DNA from: Achromobacter sp. UMC71
GTDB lineage: Bacteria > Pseudomonadota > Gammaproteobacteria > Burkholderiales > Burkholderiaceae_B
NCBI RefSeq assembly: GCF_014170305.1
Contig: NZ_LZZT01000037.1
Location: 1-64,000 of the forward strand
Length of the DNA stretch: 64,000 nucleotides
Direction of reading: 5' to 3'
Below the pieces are notes generated by a model. That model worked only from the letters and a program-made list of their open reading frames with translations, was not told where the DNA came from and ran no database searches. Both the position numbers and the translations under genes were made by a program. Of the stretch, positions 25,424 through 35,127 are shown piece by piece. Within the stretch, counting starts at the first letter, position 1. The number at the start of each line of letters is the position of its first letter.

Positions 25424-26494
25424 TTAGAAAATGTGGCGCATGCCCAGGCCAGCGCCGAGTTGGCTGCTGCGGCCGGCGATTTCGCCACGGGCGGCGTCGT
25501 TGACCTTGTTGAAGTCGACGGTGCCATACACCTGGGTGCGCTTGGACAGCGCGTACTCGGCCACGGCCACCAGGGCGTAACGCTTGCCCTTGTCGCCGTC
25601 TTCGACCACGTTCTTGCTCTGGTCGTAGTAGGCGGCGCCGGTGATGGCCCAGCGCGGGGTGGCCTGCCAGGTCACGCCGGCGAAGTAGCCGTTGTCCTTG
25701 CGGTCGAGCTGGGCGGTGGTGGTGCCGCCCATGACGGCGTTGACCCAGCCGGTCTGGTCGCGGCCGTTGAAGTAGCCAGCGAACACCTTGGCGCTTTCGA
25801 ACTGGTACGAGGCGCTCAGGTTCCACACTTGCTGGCGCAGGTCGGAGTCGGTGCCTTGGTAGGTCTTCATGAAGGCGCCGCCCAGGCCGAGCTGGCCGAC
25901 GGTGTAGCGCAAGCTGATGCCCATTTGCTGGCCAGCCTTCTTGTCGTCCCAACGGTCGCCGTTGGCCCACGACGCGATCACGGCCAGGTCGCCGATCGTG
26001 TTCGAGTAGCGGACGGTGTTGTTGTTGCGCACGCGGCCCATGGCGGCGGGCAGCCACGAGTTTTCGTTGTAGTTACCAACGGTCAGCGGATCGAAGTAGT
26101 CCGCCATCAGGTCTTGGATGACCGTGTTTTGCAGACCCAGGGTCAGCGCACCGATCTTGCCGCCGTCCAGGCCGACATAGGCCAGGCGGTTGAAAGTCTT
26201 GCTGGTGTCGGACGCGCGGCCGTTCTGCACATTGAAGCCTTGCTCCAGGCGGAAGAAGGCGCGGTTGCCGTCGCCCAGGTCTTCCGAGCCACGCAGGCCC
26301 CAGCGGCTGTTCGAGATGGCGCCGTTTTCCATCGAGATGCGGCTGCCGTCCACGCCGGTCGAACCGGAGCTGGTGTTGACGTAGCGCATGCTGACGTCGG
26401 CGATACCGTACAGGGTTACGCTGGTTTCCGCCGAAGCGGCGCTGGCGGCGAGGCCGAGGCCGGCGGCAGCGAGAGAGAGGGTGATGCGTTTCAC
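25424..26494 (-). CDS. outer-membrane porin (betaproteobacterial trimeric porin)
   Basis: Exported porin of 356 residues. A signal peptide (MKRITLSLAAAGLGLAASAASA) is followed by ETSVTLYGIADVSMRYVNTS, the standard opening of the Neisseria/Bordetella porin family, then SRWGLRGSEDLG and GGKIGALTLG. It ends in GAGLGMRHIF; the terminal phenylalanine is the usual BAM recognition residue. Expected to form a 16-stranded beta-barrel for general small-solute entry. It converges on the liv operon and may supply its substrate, but that link is only by position. Confidence 0.92.
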   Translation of the reverse strand: MKRITLSLAAAGLGLAASAASAETSVTLYGIADVSMRYVNTSSGSTGVDGSRISMENGAISNSRWGLRGSEDLGDGNRAFFRLEQGFNVQNGRASDTSKTFNRLAYVGLDGGKIGALTLGLQNTVIQDLMADYFDPLTVGNYNENSWLPAAMGRVRNNNTVRYSNTIGDLAVIASWANGDRWDDKKAGQQMGISLRYTVGQLGLGGAFMKTYQGTDSDLRQQVWNLSASYQFESAKVFAGYFNGRDQTGWVNAVMGGTTTAQLDRKDNGYFAGVTWQATPRWAITGAAYYDQSKNVVEDGDKGKRYALVAVAEYALSKRTQVYGTVDFNKVNDAARGEIAGRSSQLGAGLGMRHIF

Positions 26495-26831
26495 GAAGGC
26501 TTCTCCTAGATGTTTCTGTTCTTAGCGTGCGCCGGGCTTTTGACTCGGCTGGGCGCGCCTGGCGGTTCGCCTGGAGCTCGGCCGTCGCACCGACGCCAGG
26601 GTTGGCGCGGGTCCGGAGCGGTGGCCGTGTTCGCGTTCTTGCGCCATCTCGGTGCGGAAATAGAACGCCACGGGGATTCTAAAAAAGTTACCGGTTGTGT
26701 TGTTGCTTTATCTTTTTGGCGTTTTCCCTGGGTTTACAGAATTACAAAAAAGGCGATTGTTGAAACAATCCGAGGATTGTCCCAAAAAAACCCCGTTGCA
26801 AGAACGGGGTTTCGAGGGGCGGTTCAGCGGA
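26495..26831 (-). other. 337-bp gap above the porin gene
   Basis: Upstream region of the porin and 3' end of the second TRAP operon. It is distinctly AT-rich between about 26680 and 26790. It holds the perfect inverted repeat GATTGTT-GA-AACAATC (26755-26770), which could be an operator, and the TRAP terminator described separately. No gene is credible here. Confidence 0.55.
26784..26809 (-). terminator. terminator of the second TRAP operon
   Basis: On the minus strand a 7-bp stem CCCCGTT/AACGGGG with a 5-nt loop is followed by seven T residues. It lies 22 bp after the large-permease stop. Confidence 0.88.
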
Positions 26832-28133
26832 TCAAAGCGTCATGTGCAGTGGCAGCCATGTCGCGATGCCCGGGATGGCGTAGAGCAGCAGCACGGCCAG
26901 GATCATCAGGAAGAACATCGGCAGCGAGGCTCGCGCGATGTAGGGCAGTTCGCGTCCGCTCATGCCGGACAGCACGAACAGGTTGAACCCCACCGGCGGG
27001 GTGATCTGTGCCATTTCCACAACGAAAACGATGAAGATGCCGAACCAGATCAGATCGATGCCGGCGGCCTGCACCGTGGGCAGCAGCACGCCCATGGTCA
27101 GCACGACGATGGAAATGCCGTCCAGGAAGCAGCCCAGGACGATGAAGAACACCATCAGCGCCATGATCAGCCCGAACTGCGACAGGCCGAGCCCGCCGAT
27201 CCATTCAGCCAGCGCCCGGGGCAGGCCGATGTAGCCCATGGCCAGCGTCAGGAACTGCGCGCCCGCCAGGATCAGCGCGATCATGCAGTACAGCCGGGTG
27301 GCGCCCAGCAAGGACTGCTTGAACGTGCCGTAGTTCAGCGAGCCCTGCAGCGCCGACAGGATCAGCGCGCCGACCACGCCGACGGCCGCGGCTTCGGTGG
27401 CCGTGGCGATGCCGGTGTAGATCGAGCCGAGCACGGCGCCGATCAGCAGCATCACCGGGATCAGGTGGCGCGAACGCGACAGTTTTTCGCGCAGCGACAG
27501 GCCGGGATCGGCGGCCGGCACCTGGCCGGGGTTGCGGATCGCCCACCAGGCGATGTAGCCCATGAACAACAGTGCCAGCAGGATGCCCGGCACGATACCC
27601 GCGATGAACAGCTTGGCGATGGACACGTCCGCGGCCACGCCGTACACGATCATGATGATCGAGGGCGGGATCAGCAGCCCCAGCGTGCCCGCGCCCGACA
27701 GCGTGCCCAGGATCTTCTCCTCGGGGTAGCCGCGGCGGGTCAGCTCGGGAATCGTCATCTTGCCGACCGTGGCGCAGGTGGCCGCCGACGACCCTGACAC
27801 CGCCGCGAAGATCGCGCAGCCGATGACGTTGGTGTGCAGCAGCCGGCCAGGCAGGCGGTTCAGCCACGGCGCCAGGCCCTTGAACAGGTCTTCGGACAGC
27901 CGGGTGCGGAACAGGATTTCACCCATCCACAGGAACAGGGGCAGGGCGGTCAGGGTCCAGCTGGACGAGGCGCCCCAGATGGTGACGGCCATGGCGTCGC
28001 CGGCCGGACGGCTGGAGAATATCTCCATGCCGATCCAGGCGGTGCCCGCCAGGGTCAGGCCGACCCAGACGCCGCAGCCCAGCAGCGCGAAGATCGAGAC
28101 GACCAATAAGGTAATGACGAGAAGTTCATTCAT
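26832..28133 (-). CDS. TRAP transporter large permease (second system)
   Basis: DctM-family transport subunit of 433 residues with about twelve helices. Marks are SSSWTLTALPLFLWMGEILF, SGSSAATCATVGKMTIPEL, GTLGLLIPPSIIMIVYGVAA and ITPPVGFNLFVLSGMSG. The start at 28133 (MNELLVITLL) overlaps the small-permease stop by 8 bases; a reading from 28187 would add a non-membrane extension. It is clearly different in sequence from the permease at 15079, so the two TRAP systems are not a recent duplication. Confidence 0.92.
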   Translation of the reverse strand: MNELLVITLLVVSIFALLGCGVWVGLTLAGTAWIGMEIFSSRPAGDAMAVTIWGASSSWTLTALPLFLWMGEILFRTRLSEDLFKGLAPWLNRLPGRLLHTNVIGCAIFAAVSGSSAATCATVGKMTIPELTRRGYPEEKILGTLSGAGTLGLLIPPSIIMIVYGVAADVSIAKLFIAGIVPGILLALLFMGYIAWWAIRNPGQVPAADPGLSLREKLSRSRHLIPVMLLIGAVLGSIYTGIATATEAAAVGVVGALILSALQGSLNYGTFKQSLLGATRLYCMIALILAGAQFLTLAMGYIGLPRALAEWIGGLGLSQFGLIMALMVFFIVLGCFLDGISIVVLTMGVLLPTVQAAGIDLIWFGIFIVFVVEMAQITPPVGFNLFVLSGMSGRELPYIARASLPMFFLMILAVLLLYAIPGIATWLPLHMTL

Positions 28134-28626
28134 GGGTTTGCTGCGAAGTGGCGGCGGCCAGGCCGCGTGAACGGCGAACCAGCTCATCGAGCAGGGCGAC
28201 CAGGAACAGCACCGTGCCCGCGGCCATGCTCAGCTGCGGAATCCACAGCGGCGTGGCGTCGTTGGACGTGGAGATGTCGTTGAACTGCCACGAGTCATAG
28301 GCCAGCTTGACGCTGAAGAACGCGAAGGCGGCGGCCATCAGGCAGCCCATTGCCAAGGCGAACATGTCCAGGCGGCGGCTGCCAGCGGGCGATAGCGCAT
28401 TCAGCAGCAGCGTCACGCGGATGTGCTCGCCGTGCTTGAACGTGCTGGCCAGCGCCAGGAAACCCGCGGCGGCCATGAAATAGCCGGCGTACGCATCCGT
28501 GCCGGGGATGTTCAGGCCCAGCTGGCGCGCGACGATCGCGGCCAGCACGGATACCAGCACGCCGATTGTGCACAGGCCGGCCAACAGGCCGGCCGCGCCG
28601 TAAAGTCCATCTAGAAAGCGGCGCAT
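28126..28626 (-). CDS. TRAP transporter small permease (second system)
   Basis: DctQ-family membrane subunit of 166 residues with four predicted helices; LNIPGTDAYAGYFMAAAGFL and FKHGEHIRVTLLLNAL are the typical cytoplasmic/membrane border blocks. It lies 7 bp after the receptor gene and overlaps the large-permease gene by 8 bases. Confidence 0.88.
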   Translation of the reverse strand: MRRFLDGLYGAAGLLAGLCTIGVLVSVLAAIVARQLGLNIPGTDAYAGYFMAAAGFLALASTFKHGEHIRVTLLLNALSPAGSRRLDMFALAMGCLMAAAFAFFSVKLAYDSWQFNDISTSNDATPLWIPQLSMAAGTVLFLVALLDELVRRSRGLAAATSQQTHE

Positions 28627-28633
28627 GGCGTTA

Positions 28634-29608
28634 TCACTGCTTCCTGTAGGCGTCGATCATGGCCTGGCCGTCGGCGCCAGCTTTCTTGAGCCAGTCGTCA
28701 AGCATGCGCTTGCCGATGACTGACAGGCCTTCCTTGAGTTCGACCGTGGGCTTGATGGTTTCCATGCCGTTCTTGGCCAGCTCGTCCTGGTACCACTTGT
28801 TCTTTTCCTGCGACAGCTTCCAGCCGCGTTCTTCGGCCTGGGCGCCGGCCTTCTTCAGGGCCTGCTGCGTGGCCGGATCCAGCGCCTCGAAGGCCTTCTT
28901 GTTCACGATCACGGCATTCTTGGGCAGCCAGGCCTGGGTGTCGTAGAACTTCTTGATGTATTCGTAGGTCTTGGTGTCGTAGCCGGTGGAGGCCGAGGAC
29001 ATGTACGAGTCGATCACGCCGGTGGCCAGGGCCTGGGCCAGTTCGGCTTGCTGCACCGTCACGGGCTGGGCGCCGACCAGTTCGGCGATCTTGGCGGTGA
29101 CCGGGCTGTAGGCGCGCCACTTCAGGCCCTTCATGTCGCTGATCTGCTTGATGTCCTTGTTGGCGAAGATGCCCTGGGGCGGCCATGCCACGGCGTACAG
29201 CAGCGTCATGCCCTGCGAATTCAGCTTCTTTTCAAGGAATGGCTTCTGCGCCTGGTACAGCTTGAACGAGGCGTCGTAGCCGGTCGCCAGGAAGGGCAGG
29301 CCGTCCAGTTCGTAGATCGGGTCTTCGTTGGCGAAGTTGGTCAGGAGGATCTCGCCGATCTGTGCCTGGTTGCCCTGTACGGCACGCTTGATCTCCGGCG
29401 CCTTGTACAGCGAAGCGTTGTTATGCAGCGTGATCTTGAGCTTGCCTTCGGACAGCGTGTCCACGTCCTTGATGAAGGTGGTCAGGTTTTCGACGTGAAA
29501 GTTGCTGGCCGGGTAGGCGCTGGGCAGGTCCCACTTGGTTTGCGCCTGTGCGCCCGCGCTGAACGCCAGGAGGATGCTGCCGGTCAGCAGCGAGATTTTC
29601 TTGAACAT
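28634..29608 (-). CDS. TRAP transporter periplasmic binding protein (second system)
   Basis: Receptor of 324 residues with a signal peptide (MFKKISLLTGSILLAFSAGAQA). The start QTKWDLPSAYPASNFHVENL is typical of DctP proteins, and the ligand arginine is probably the one in GLKWRAYSPVTAK. First gene of a three-gene operon read right to left. No catabolic gene is linked on the same strand, so its substrate is open. Its upstream region holds two inverted repeats that look like operators. Confidence 0.9.
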   Translation of the reverse strand: MFKKISLLTGSILLAFSAGAQAQTKWDLPSAYPASNFHVENLTTFIKDVDTLSEGKLKITLHNNASLYKAPEIKRAVQGNQAQIGEILLTNFANEDPIYELDGLPFLATGYDASFKLYQAQKPFLEKKLNSQGMTLLYAVAWPPQGIFANKDIKQISDMKGLKWRAYSPVTAKIAELVGAQPVTVQQAELAQALATGVIDSYMSSASTGYDTKTYEYIKKFYDTQAWLPKNAVIVNKKAFEALDPATQQALKKAGAQAEERGWKLSQEKNKWYQDELAKNGMETIKPTVELKEGLSVIGKRMLDDWLKKAGADGQAMIDAYRKQ

Positions 29609-29741
29609 GGGATGGTCCTTCTTTGCGAATGATGGCAAGGCGGTGCTTGCCCGGTAGGCATTGCGAAAAAAGAGCGAGCGCGTATGACGCGTTGCTGAAA
29701 AGCCGTGCCATTCTATGTTGCCGTGCAGTCACAAAGTTCCT

Positions 29742-29757
29742 GTAAACGCGCATTTAC
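29742..29757. promoter_or_regulatory. candidate operator GTAAACGCGCATTTAC
   Basis: Near-perfect 16-bp dyad (14 of 16 bases symmetric) 134 bp above the second TRAP receptor and 132 bp above nudC. Its GTAAA...TTTAC arms resemble GntR-type sites. No GntR gene is in the window, so the regulator is unknown. Confidence 0.4.
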
Positions 29758-29780
29758 GGGTAATTCCTAGGCCGGACGCG

Positions 29781-29810
29781 CCACAATGATTGAAGATTGA
29801 AGCATTGTGG
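29781..29810. promoter_or_regulatory. inverted repeat CCACAATG...CATTGTGG
   Basis: Perfect 8-bp arms around a 14-nt loop, in the divergent gap between the TRAP receptor and nudC. It may act as a DNA operator or as a hairpin in the nudC leader. Confidence 0.35.
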
Positions 29811-29889
29811 GCGCGGCCGTCCCGCGGCACATCGCGAGGCGGGTTTTTCTTCTAAGATTCCAACGTTGAATCGTGTCGCAGAGGCTTGT

Positions 29890-30660
29890 GTGAATTTCGT
29901 TTTCCGTCGTGATGAATTGCTGGTCGAAGAAGCGTCCAGCGTATTGCCCGACCTGGACGCCTGTGTTCGGGTAGGCGTGGCGGCCGAAGGGCTGCAACCG
30001 GTCTGGGCCGCGCCGGAGTCGCCGGCTCGCACCATCCATGTCGAGCCGGGCGTCGAGCCGCCGCACGGCTATGCCTTCAAGAAGCTGCGCTCGCTGTTCG
30101 GGGTGTTCGATGACGAACGCATGGCCCTGGCCGGCCGTGCCTACCAGATCGCGGAGTGGGCCCGCACGCATCGCTTCTGCGGCGCCTGCGGCACGGCTAC
30201 CGAGCGCGTGGCCGGCGAGTTCTGCCAGCGTTGCCCGGCCTGCGGCTTTTCGGCCTATCCGCGCATTTCTCCGGCCATGATGGTGCTGATCCGCAAGGGA
30301 GACAGCATTCTGCTGGCCCGCCATACCACCACCGCCACCTCGCGCTACACAGCGCTGGCCGGGTTCGTCGAGCCCGGCGAAAGCATCGAGCAGACGGTGC
30401 ACCGCGAGGTCTTCGAAGAAGTCGGCCTGAAGGTCGGCAACCTCAAGTACTTCGGCAGCCAGTCCTGGCCGTTCCCGCATTCGCTGATGGTGGCCTACAC
30501 CGCCGAGTACGTATCGGGCGACATCCGCGTGCAGGAAGACGAGATCGCCGACGCGCGCTGGTTCGGCCCGGGCGATGCGATGCCCGACATCGCGCCGCGC
30601 ATCTCGATTGCCGGGTCGCTGATTCGCGCGCATCTGCCGGCCGGCTGGGACGCACCGTAA
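29890..30660 (+). CDS. nudC: NADH pyrophosphatase / NAD-decapping Nudix hydrolase
   Basis: Nudix hydrolase of 256 residues, close to the 257 of E. coli NudC, which cleaves NAD(H) and removes NAD caps from RNA. A four-cysteine zinc ribbon is seen at about residues 98-117 (CGAC and CQRCPAC). The Nudix box GFVEPGESIEQTVHREVFEE(VG) is intact, followed by the NudC-specific SQSWPFPHSLM (SQPWPFPxS with one change). I choose the GTG at 29890 because it gives MNFVFRRDELL with AGAGG 5 bases upstream and the family length; an ATG at 29797 would add 31 residues and start inside the CCACAATG repeat. Confidence 0.88.
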   Translation: MNFVFRRDELLVEEASSVLPDLDACVRVGVAAEGLQPVWAAPESPARTIHVEPGVEPPHGYAFKKLRSLFGVFDDERMALAGRAYQIAEWARTHRFCGACGTATERVAGEFCQRCPACGFSAYPRISPAMMVLIRKGDSILLARHTTTATSRYTALAGFVEPGESIEQTVHREVFEEVGLKVGNLKYFGSQSWPFPHSLMVAYTAEYVSGDIRVQEDEIADARWFGPGDAMPDIAPRISIAGSLIRAHLPAGWDAP

Positions 30661-30685
30661 AACGAGGTGAGGCGCCCCTCGCCGG

Positions 30686-30707
30686 GCGCCCCTGGCCGGG
30701 CGCTTTT
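30686..30707 (+). terminator. nudC terminator
   Basis: Stem GCGCCC/GGGCGC with a 6-nt loop followed by TTTTCT. An alternative hairpin GGCGCCC/GGGCGCC (30671-30690) overlaps its left arm, so the two are mutually exclusive. Confidence 0.65.
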
Positions 30708-30794
30708 CTCCTAGGGTATTCCCTCGAAATGAGGGATTTTTTACGTCCCTGATTTATTTTTTATTGATGAAATATAGATAAATTATTAGTATTT

Positions 30795-30817
30795 CGCACA
30801 GATAAACTTGTTGTGCG
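30795..30817. promoter_or_regulatory. candidate autoregulatory dyad CGCACA-N11-TGTGCG
   Basis: Perfect 6-bp arms end 6 bases before the winged-helix gene's ATG, following an AT-rich stretch (about 30735-30795) that should hold its promoter. Position fits a repressor site. Confidence 0.4.
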
Positions 30818-30823
30818 GCTTCC

Positions 30824-31333
30824 ATGACTTCCACGTTGATCGCCTCGTCGGCCCATCTGGCCGGGGGCAGCGCGCCCGATCTGTCCGAGGTCGAATTCGG
30901 ATTGATGATCGCCAGCCACGCCTTTGACCGCTGGACGGTGCGATGCATGGCAGCCGCGGGCCTGCCCGACCTGACACCGACCGACGTCATGGTGTTGCAC
31001 CACGTGTTCCATCGCCAGCGCCCCAAGAAACTGGCCGACATCTGCTTCACGCTCAACGTCGAAGACACGCACATCGTCAATTACGCGCTCAAGAAGCTGG
31101 ACCGGCTGGGCGTGGTCAAGGGCGAACGCGCCAGCAAGGAAGTGTTCTACAGCGTCACGCCCGAGGGCGCGGCCATCATCAAGCGCTACGGCGAAATCCG
31201 CGAGCAATGCCTGACCGCCGGCCTGGATGCGCCGGGCGGGGGCGGCCTGGAATTCAGCCGCCAACTGGCGCACACCCTGCGTGCGCTGTCCGGCCTGTAC
31301 GACCAGGCCGCGCGCGCCGCGACTTCCCTATAA
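30824..31333 (+). CDS. winged-helix (MarR-like) transcriptional regulator
   Basis: Cytoplasmic regulator of 169 residues. The predicted winged helix spans about residues 45-115: [16 protein letters not shown], then [20 protein letters not shown] as the recognition region and a wing around [17 protein letters not shown]. This type occurs next to metabolic genes in Bordetella and Achromobacter. It lies 83 bp before the 5-oxoprolinase gene on the same strand, so it probably controls that gene and itself. No clear Shine-Dalgarno is seen; a dyad occupies that place. Confidence 0.8.
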   Translation: MTSTLIASSAHLAGGSAPDLSEVEFGLMIASHAFDRWTVRCMAAAGLPDLTPTDVMVLHHVFHRQRPKKLADICFTLNVEDTHIVNYALKKLDRLGVVKGERASKEVFYSVTPEGAAIIKRYGEIREQCLTAGLDAPGGGGLEFSRQLAHTLRALSGLYDQAARAATSL

Positions 31334-31416
31334 CCGATACGCGGGGCTCGCCCCGCCGCCTGCAACCCGCCCGTGGCTCGCAAGGCCGCGGCGGCTTCCC
31401 GTACCCGAGGATACTT

Positions 31417-34400
31417 ATGAAGTGGCAATTCTGGATTGATCGTGGGGGCACCTTCACCGACATCGTGGCGCGTCGCCCCGATGGCTCCACCACCACGGCG
31501 AAGATGCTGTCGGAAAATCCCGAGCAGTATCGCGATGCCGCCGTGGCGGGCATCCGCAAGCTGCTGGGCATCGCCCCGGGGCAGCCGGTGCCGACCGAAC
31601 AGGTGGAATGCGTCAAGATGGGCACCACCGTGGCCACCAACGCGCTGCTCGAACGCAAGGGCGAGCGCACACTGCTGGTGACCACCCGTGGTTTCCGCGA
31701 CGGGTTGCGCATCGCCTATCAGAACCGTCCGCGCCTGTTCGACCGCAACGTCGTACTGCCGGAAATGCTTTATGAAAGCGTGGTCGAGGCCGACGAGCGC
31801 GTGGCCGCCGACGGCGAAGTGATCCGCGACCTGGACGAGGCCGCTCTGCGCCGCGACATGCAGGCCGCGTTCGACAACGGTATCCGCGCCGTGGCGATCG
31901 TATTCATGCACGCCTGGCACGCCGCCGGACACGAGCAGCGCGCCGCCCGCATCGCGCGCGAGGTCGGCTTCACGCAGGTGTCGGCCTCGCACGAGGTCAG
32001 CCCGCTGATCAAGTACGTCTCGCGCGGCGACACCACCGTGGTCGACGCCTACCTGTCGCCCATTCTCAAGCGCTATGTGGACCAGGTGGCGGGCGAACTG
32101 CCCGGCATCCGCCTGATGTTCATGCAATCGAGCGGCGGCCTGACCGACGCCCACCGCTTCCGCGGCAAGGACGCGATCCTGTCCGGCCCCGCGGGCGGCA
32201 TCGTCGGCATGGTACGCACCAGCGAACAGGCCGGCTTCGACAAGATCATCGGCTTTGACATGGGCGGCACGTCCACCGACGTGTCGCACTACGCCGGCGA
32301 ATTCGAACGCGAGTTCGAAACCCAGGTGGCGGGCGTGCGCATGCGCGCGCCCATGATGAGCATCCACACCGTGGCGGCCGGCGGCGGCTCTATCCTGCAT
32401 TTCGACGGCGCGCGCCTGCGCGTCGGGCCGGATTCGGCCGGCGCCAATCCGGGCCCGGCCTGCTACCGCCGCGGCGGTCCGCTGGCCGTGACCGACTGCA
32501 ACGTGCTGCTGGGCAAGATCCAGCCAGACTTCTTCCCCAAGGTGTTCGGCCCCGAGGCCAACGAGCCGCTGGACCGCGACGCCGTGGCGCAGCGCTTCTC
32601 GGCCATGGCCGACGAGGTGCGCGCCGCCACCGGCCGCGACATGACGCCCGAGCAATTGGCGGAAGGCTTCCTGGAAATCGCCGTGGGCAACATGGCCGAA
32701 GCCATCAAGCGCATTTCGGTGCAGCGGGGGCACGACGTCACCGAATACGCCCTGACGGTATTCGGCGGCGCGGGCGGGCAGCATGCCTGCCTGGTGGCCG
32801 ACGCGCTGGGCATGACCACCGTGTTCGCGCATCCGCTGGGCGGCGTGCTGTCCGCCTACGGCATGGGCCTGGCAGACCAGACCGACATGCGCCAGAAGAC
32901 CGTCGAAAAGGTGCTGGACGCCGGCCTGATGCACGAGCTGGCGGGCGAACTGGACGCGCTGGCCGGCCAGGCCGTGGGCGAGTTGCGCCGTCAGCACGTG
33001 GCCGACAGCGACATCAGTGTGCAGCGTCGCCTGCATCTGAAGTACCGCGGCACGGACACGGCGCTGGAAGTCGCCTATGGCGACCTGGAGCAGGCCCGCA
33101 AGGACTTCGAGGCGGCCTATCGCCAGCGCTATTCCTTCCTGATGCCCAACCGCGAGTTGGTGGTCGAGACTATTTCGGTCGAGGCCACGGGCGGCGGCGA
33201 GCGCGTCACCGAGACGCCGGCCTCGCGCACCCGGGACGGCGCACTGGCGGCCCGCCGCACGGTGCGGATGTACAGCGGTGGCGCCTGGCGCGAGACGCCG
33301 TTGTACGTGCGCGAAGACATGGCCGGCGGCGACGTGGTGGCGGGCCCCGCCATCATTTCCGAGCCCAACCAGACCACCGTGGTCGAACCCGGCTGGCAGG
33401 CCGAGCTGACGGCGCAGGACCACTTCGTGATCCGCCGCGTCCAGGCGCGTCCGCAGCGCCGCGCCATCGGCACGCAGGCCGATCCGGTGATGCTGGAGGT
33501 CTTCAACAACCTGTTCATGTCCATCGCCGAGCAGATGGGCTACCGGCTGCAGAACACGGCCTACTCGGTCAATATCAAGGAACGTCTGGATTTCTCCTGC
33601 GCCATTTTCGACGCCAAGGCACGCCTGATCGCCAACGCGCCGCACATGCCGGTGCACCTGGGGTCCATGGGCGAATCCGTGCGCACGGTCATGAACGCCA
33701 ACGCCGGCCGCATGCAGCCGGGCGACGCCTACGTGGTGAACGACCCGTACCACGGCGGCACGCACTTGCCCGACGTCACGGTGATCACGCCGGTGTTCGA
33801 CCGCAAGGGCGGGGAAATCCTGTTCTACGTCGGCTCGCGCGGCCACCATGCCGACATCGGCGGGACCACGCCGGGCTCGATGCCGCCGGATTCCAAGACG
33901 GTGGAAGACGAAGGCGTGCTGTTCACCAATTTCCAGCTGGTCAAGAATGGCGAGTTCCGCGAGCAGGCGGCGCGCGACATCCTGGGTTCGGGCCGCTGGC
34001 CCGCGCGCAACCCCGACCAGAACATCGCTGACATGCATGCGCAGATCGCCGCCAACGAAAAGGGCGTGCAGGAACTGCTGCGCATGTGCGATCACTTCGG
34101 GTTGGACGTGGTGCGGGCCTACATGGGCCACGTGCAGGACAACGCCGAAGAAGCGGTGCGCCGCGTGATCTCGGTGCTCAAGGACGGCAGCTACGAGTAT
34201 CCGCTGGACAACGGCGCGGTGATCCGGGTGGCGGTGCGGGTGGACAACCAGGCGCGCAGCGCCGTGGTGGACTTTACCGGTACCTCGCCGCAACTGGACA
34301 ATAACTTCAACGCCCCGGGCGCCATCGCGGTGGCCGCGGTGCTGTATGTGTTCCGCACCTTGGTCAACGACGATATTCCGCTGAACGACGGTTGTTTGGT

Positions 34401-35040
34401 GCCGCTGTCCATCATCCTGCCGGAAGGCTCGATGCTGCGCCCGAATCCGCCGGCCTCGGTGGTAGCGGGCAACGTTGAAACGTCCATGTGCATCGTCAAT
34501 GCGCTGTATGGCGCGCTGGGTGTGCTGGCTTCCAGCCAGGGCACGATGAACAACTTCACGTTCGGCAATGCGCGCCACCAGTACTACGAGACGATCTCGG
34601 GCGGCACGGGCGCCGGGCCGGTCAGGATCGACGCCGCGGGGCCGCAGGATGAAGGCTTCGCCGGCACCTCGGTGGTGCAGGCGCACATGACCAACTCGCG
34701 CCTGACGGACCCCGAAGTGCTGGAGTTCCGCTTTCCGGTGCGGCTGGAGTCGTACGAGATCCGCCACGGCTCGGGCGGGGCGGGGCGCTATCCGGGCGGC
34801 GACGGCGGCATCCGCCGCATCCGCTTCCTGGAAGACATGACCGCGGCCATCCTGTCGAACAACCGCCGCTTCGCGCCGTTCGGCCTGGCTGGCGGGCAAC
34901 CTGCCGCCATGGGCCGCAACTATGTCGAGCGGCTGGACGGCTCGATCGAGGAGCTGGGTCCGCAGGACAGCGCCCAGTTGCGCCCGGGCGATGTGTTCGT
35001 GGTGGAAACCCCCGGCGGCGGCGGCTACGGCGCGGCCTGA
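31417..35040 (+). CDS. 5-oxoprolinase (fused HyuA-HyuB), ATP-dependent
   Basis: Large cytoplasmic enzyme of 1207 residues that joins a hydantoinase A-like half (about 1-680) and a hydantoinase B-like half (about 690-1200), the organisation and length of eukaryotic and bacterial single-chain 5-oxoprolinase. HyuA marks: [35 protein letters not shown] and the ATP-site [12 protein letters not shown]. HyuB marks: [55 protein letters not shown] and the C-terminal [11 protein letters not shown]. The expected reaction is ATP-driven opening of 5-oxo-L-proline to glutamate; N-methylhydantoin or another lactam remains possible. The start at 31417 has CGAGG 6 bases upstream; a longer in-frame reading from 30943 overlaps the regulator and is rejected. 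Confidence 0.88.
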   Translation: MKWQFWIDRGGTFTDIVARRPDGSTTTAKMLSENPEQYRDAAVAGIRKLLGIAPGQPVPTEQVECVKMGTTVATNALLERKGERTLLVTTRGFRDGLRIAYQNRPRLFDRNVVLPEMLYESVVEADERVAADGEVIRDLDEAALRRDMQAAFDNGIRAVAIVFMHAWHAAGHEQRAARIAREVGFTQVSASHEVSPLIKYVSRGDTTVVDAYLSPILKRYVDQVAGELPGIRLMFMQSSGGLTDAHRFRGKDAILSGPAGGIVGMVRTSEQAGFDKIIGFDMGGTSTDVSHYAGEFEREFETQVAGVRMRAPMMSIHTVAAGGGSILHFDGARLRVGPDSAGANPGPACYRRGGPLAVTDCNVLLGKIQPDFFPKVFGPEANEPLDRDAVAQRFSAMADEVRAATGRDMTPEQLAEGFLEIAVGNMAEAIKRISVQRGHDVTEYALTVFGGAGGQHACLVADALGMTTVFAHPLGGVLSAYGMGLADQTDMRQKTVEKVLDAGLMHELAGELDALAGQAVGELRRQHVADSDISVQRRLHLKYRGTDTALEVAYGDLEQARKDFEAAYRQRYSFLMPNRELVVETISVEATGGGERVTETPASRTRDGALAARRTVRMYSGGAWRETPLYVREDMAGGDVVAGPAIISEPNQTTVVEPGWQAELTAQDHFVIRRVQARPQRRAIGTQADPVMLEVFNNLFMSIAEQMGYRLQNTAYSVNIKERLDFSCAIFDAKARLIANAPHMPVHLGSMGESVRTVMNANAGRMQPGDAYVVNDPYHGGTHLPDVTVITPVFDRKGGEILFYVGSRGHHADIGGTTPGSMPPDSKTVEDEGVLFTNFQLVKNGEFREQAARDILGSGRWPARNPDQNIADMHAQIAANEKGVQELLRMCDHFGLDVVRAYMGHVQDNAEEAVRRVISVLKDGSYEYPLDNGAVIRVAVRVDNQARSAVVDFTGTSPQLDNNFNAPGAIAVAAVLYVFRTLVNDDIPLNDGCLVPLSIILPEGSMLRPNPPASVVAGNVETSMCIVNALYGALGVLASSQGTMNNFTFGNARHQYYETISGGTGAGPVRIDAAGPQDEGFAGTSVVQAHMTNSRLTDPEVLEFRFPVRLESYEIRHGSGGAGRYPGGDGGIRRIRFLEDMTAAILSNNRRFAPFGLAGGQPAAMGRNYVERLDGSIEELGPQDSAQLRPGDVFVVETPGGGGYGAA

Positions 35041-35056
35041 TCCGGGGTTGTAATGA

Positions 35057-35088
35057 CCCGGCCGTATCGGTCTGCCGATACGGCCGGG
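35057..35088. terminator. long hairpin after the 5-oxoprolinase gene
   Basis: Perfect 14-bp stem CCCGGCCGTATCGG/CCGATACGGCCGGG with a TCTG loop, 16 bases after the stop codon, with no T-run. Confidence 0.55.
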
Positions 35089-35092
35089 CAAG

Positions 35093-35127
35093 GCCCGGTC
35101 CCGCTCAGGCAGGGCCGGGCTTTTTTT
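35093..35127 (+). terminator. 5-oxoprolinase terminator inside the convergent gene
   Basis: Stem GCCCGG/CCGGGC with a 16-nt loop followed by seven T residues. The T-run lies within the last codons of the convergent C45 gene. Confidence 0.6.

Noticed and set aside
31186..35091. 1301-codon open frame antisense to the 5-oxoprolinase gene
   Set aside because: High-GC antisense frame; rich in His, Arg and Gly with no family motif, while the plus strand encodes a complete recognised enzyme.
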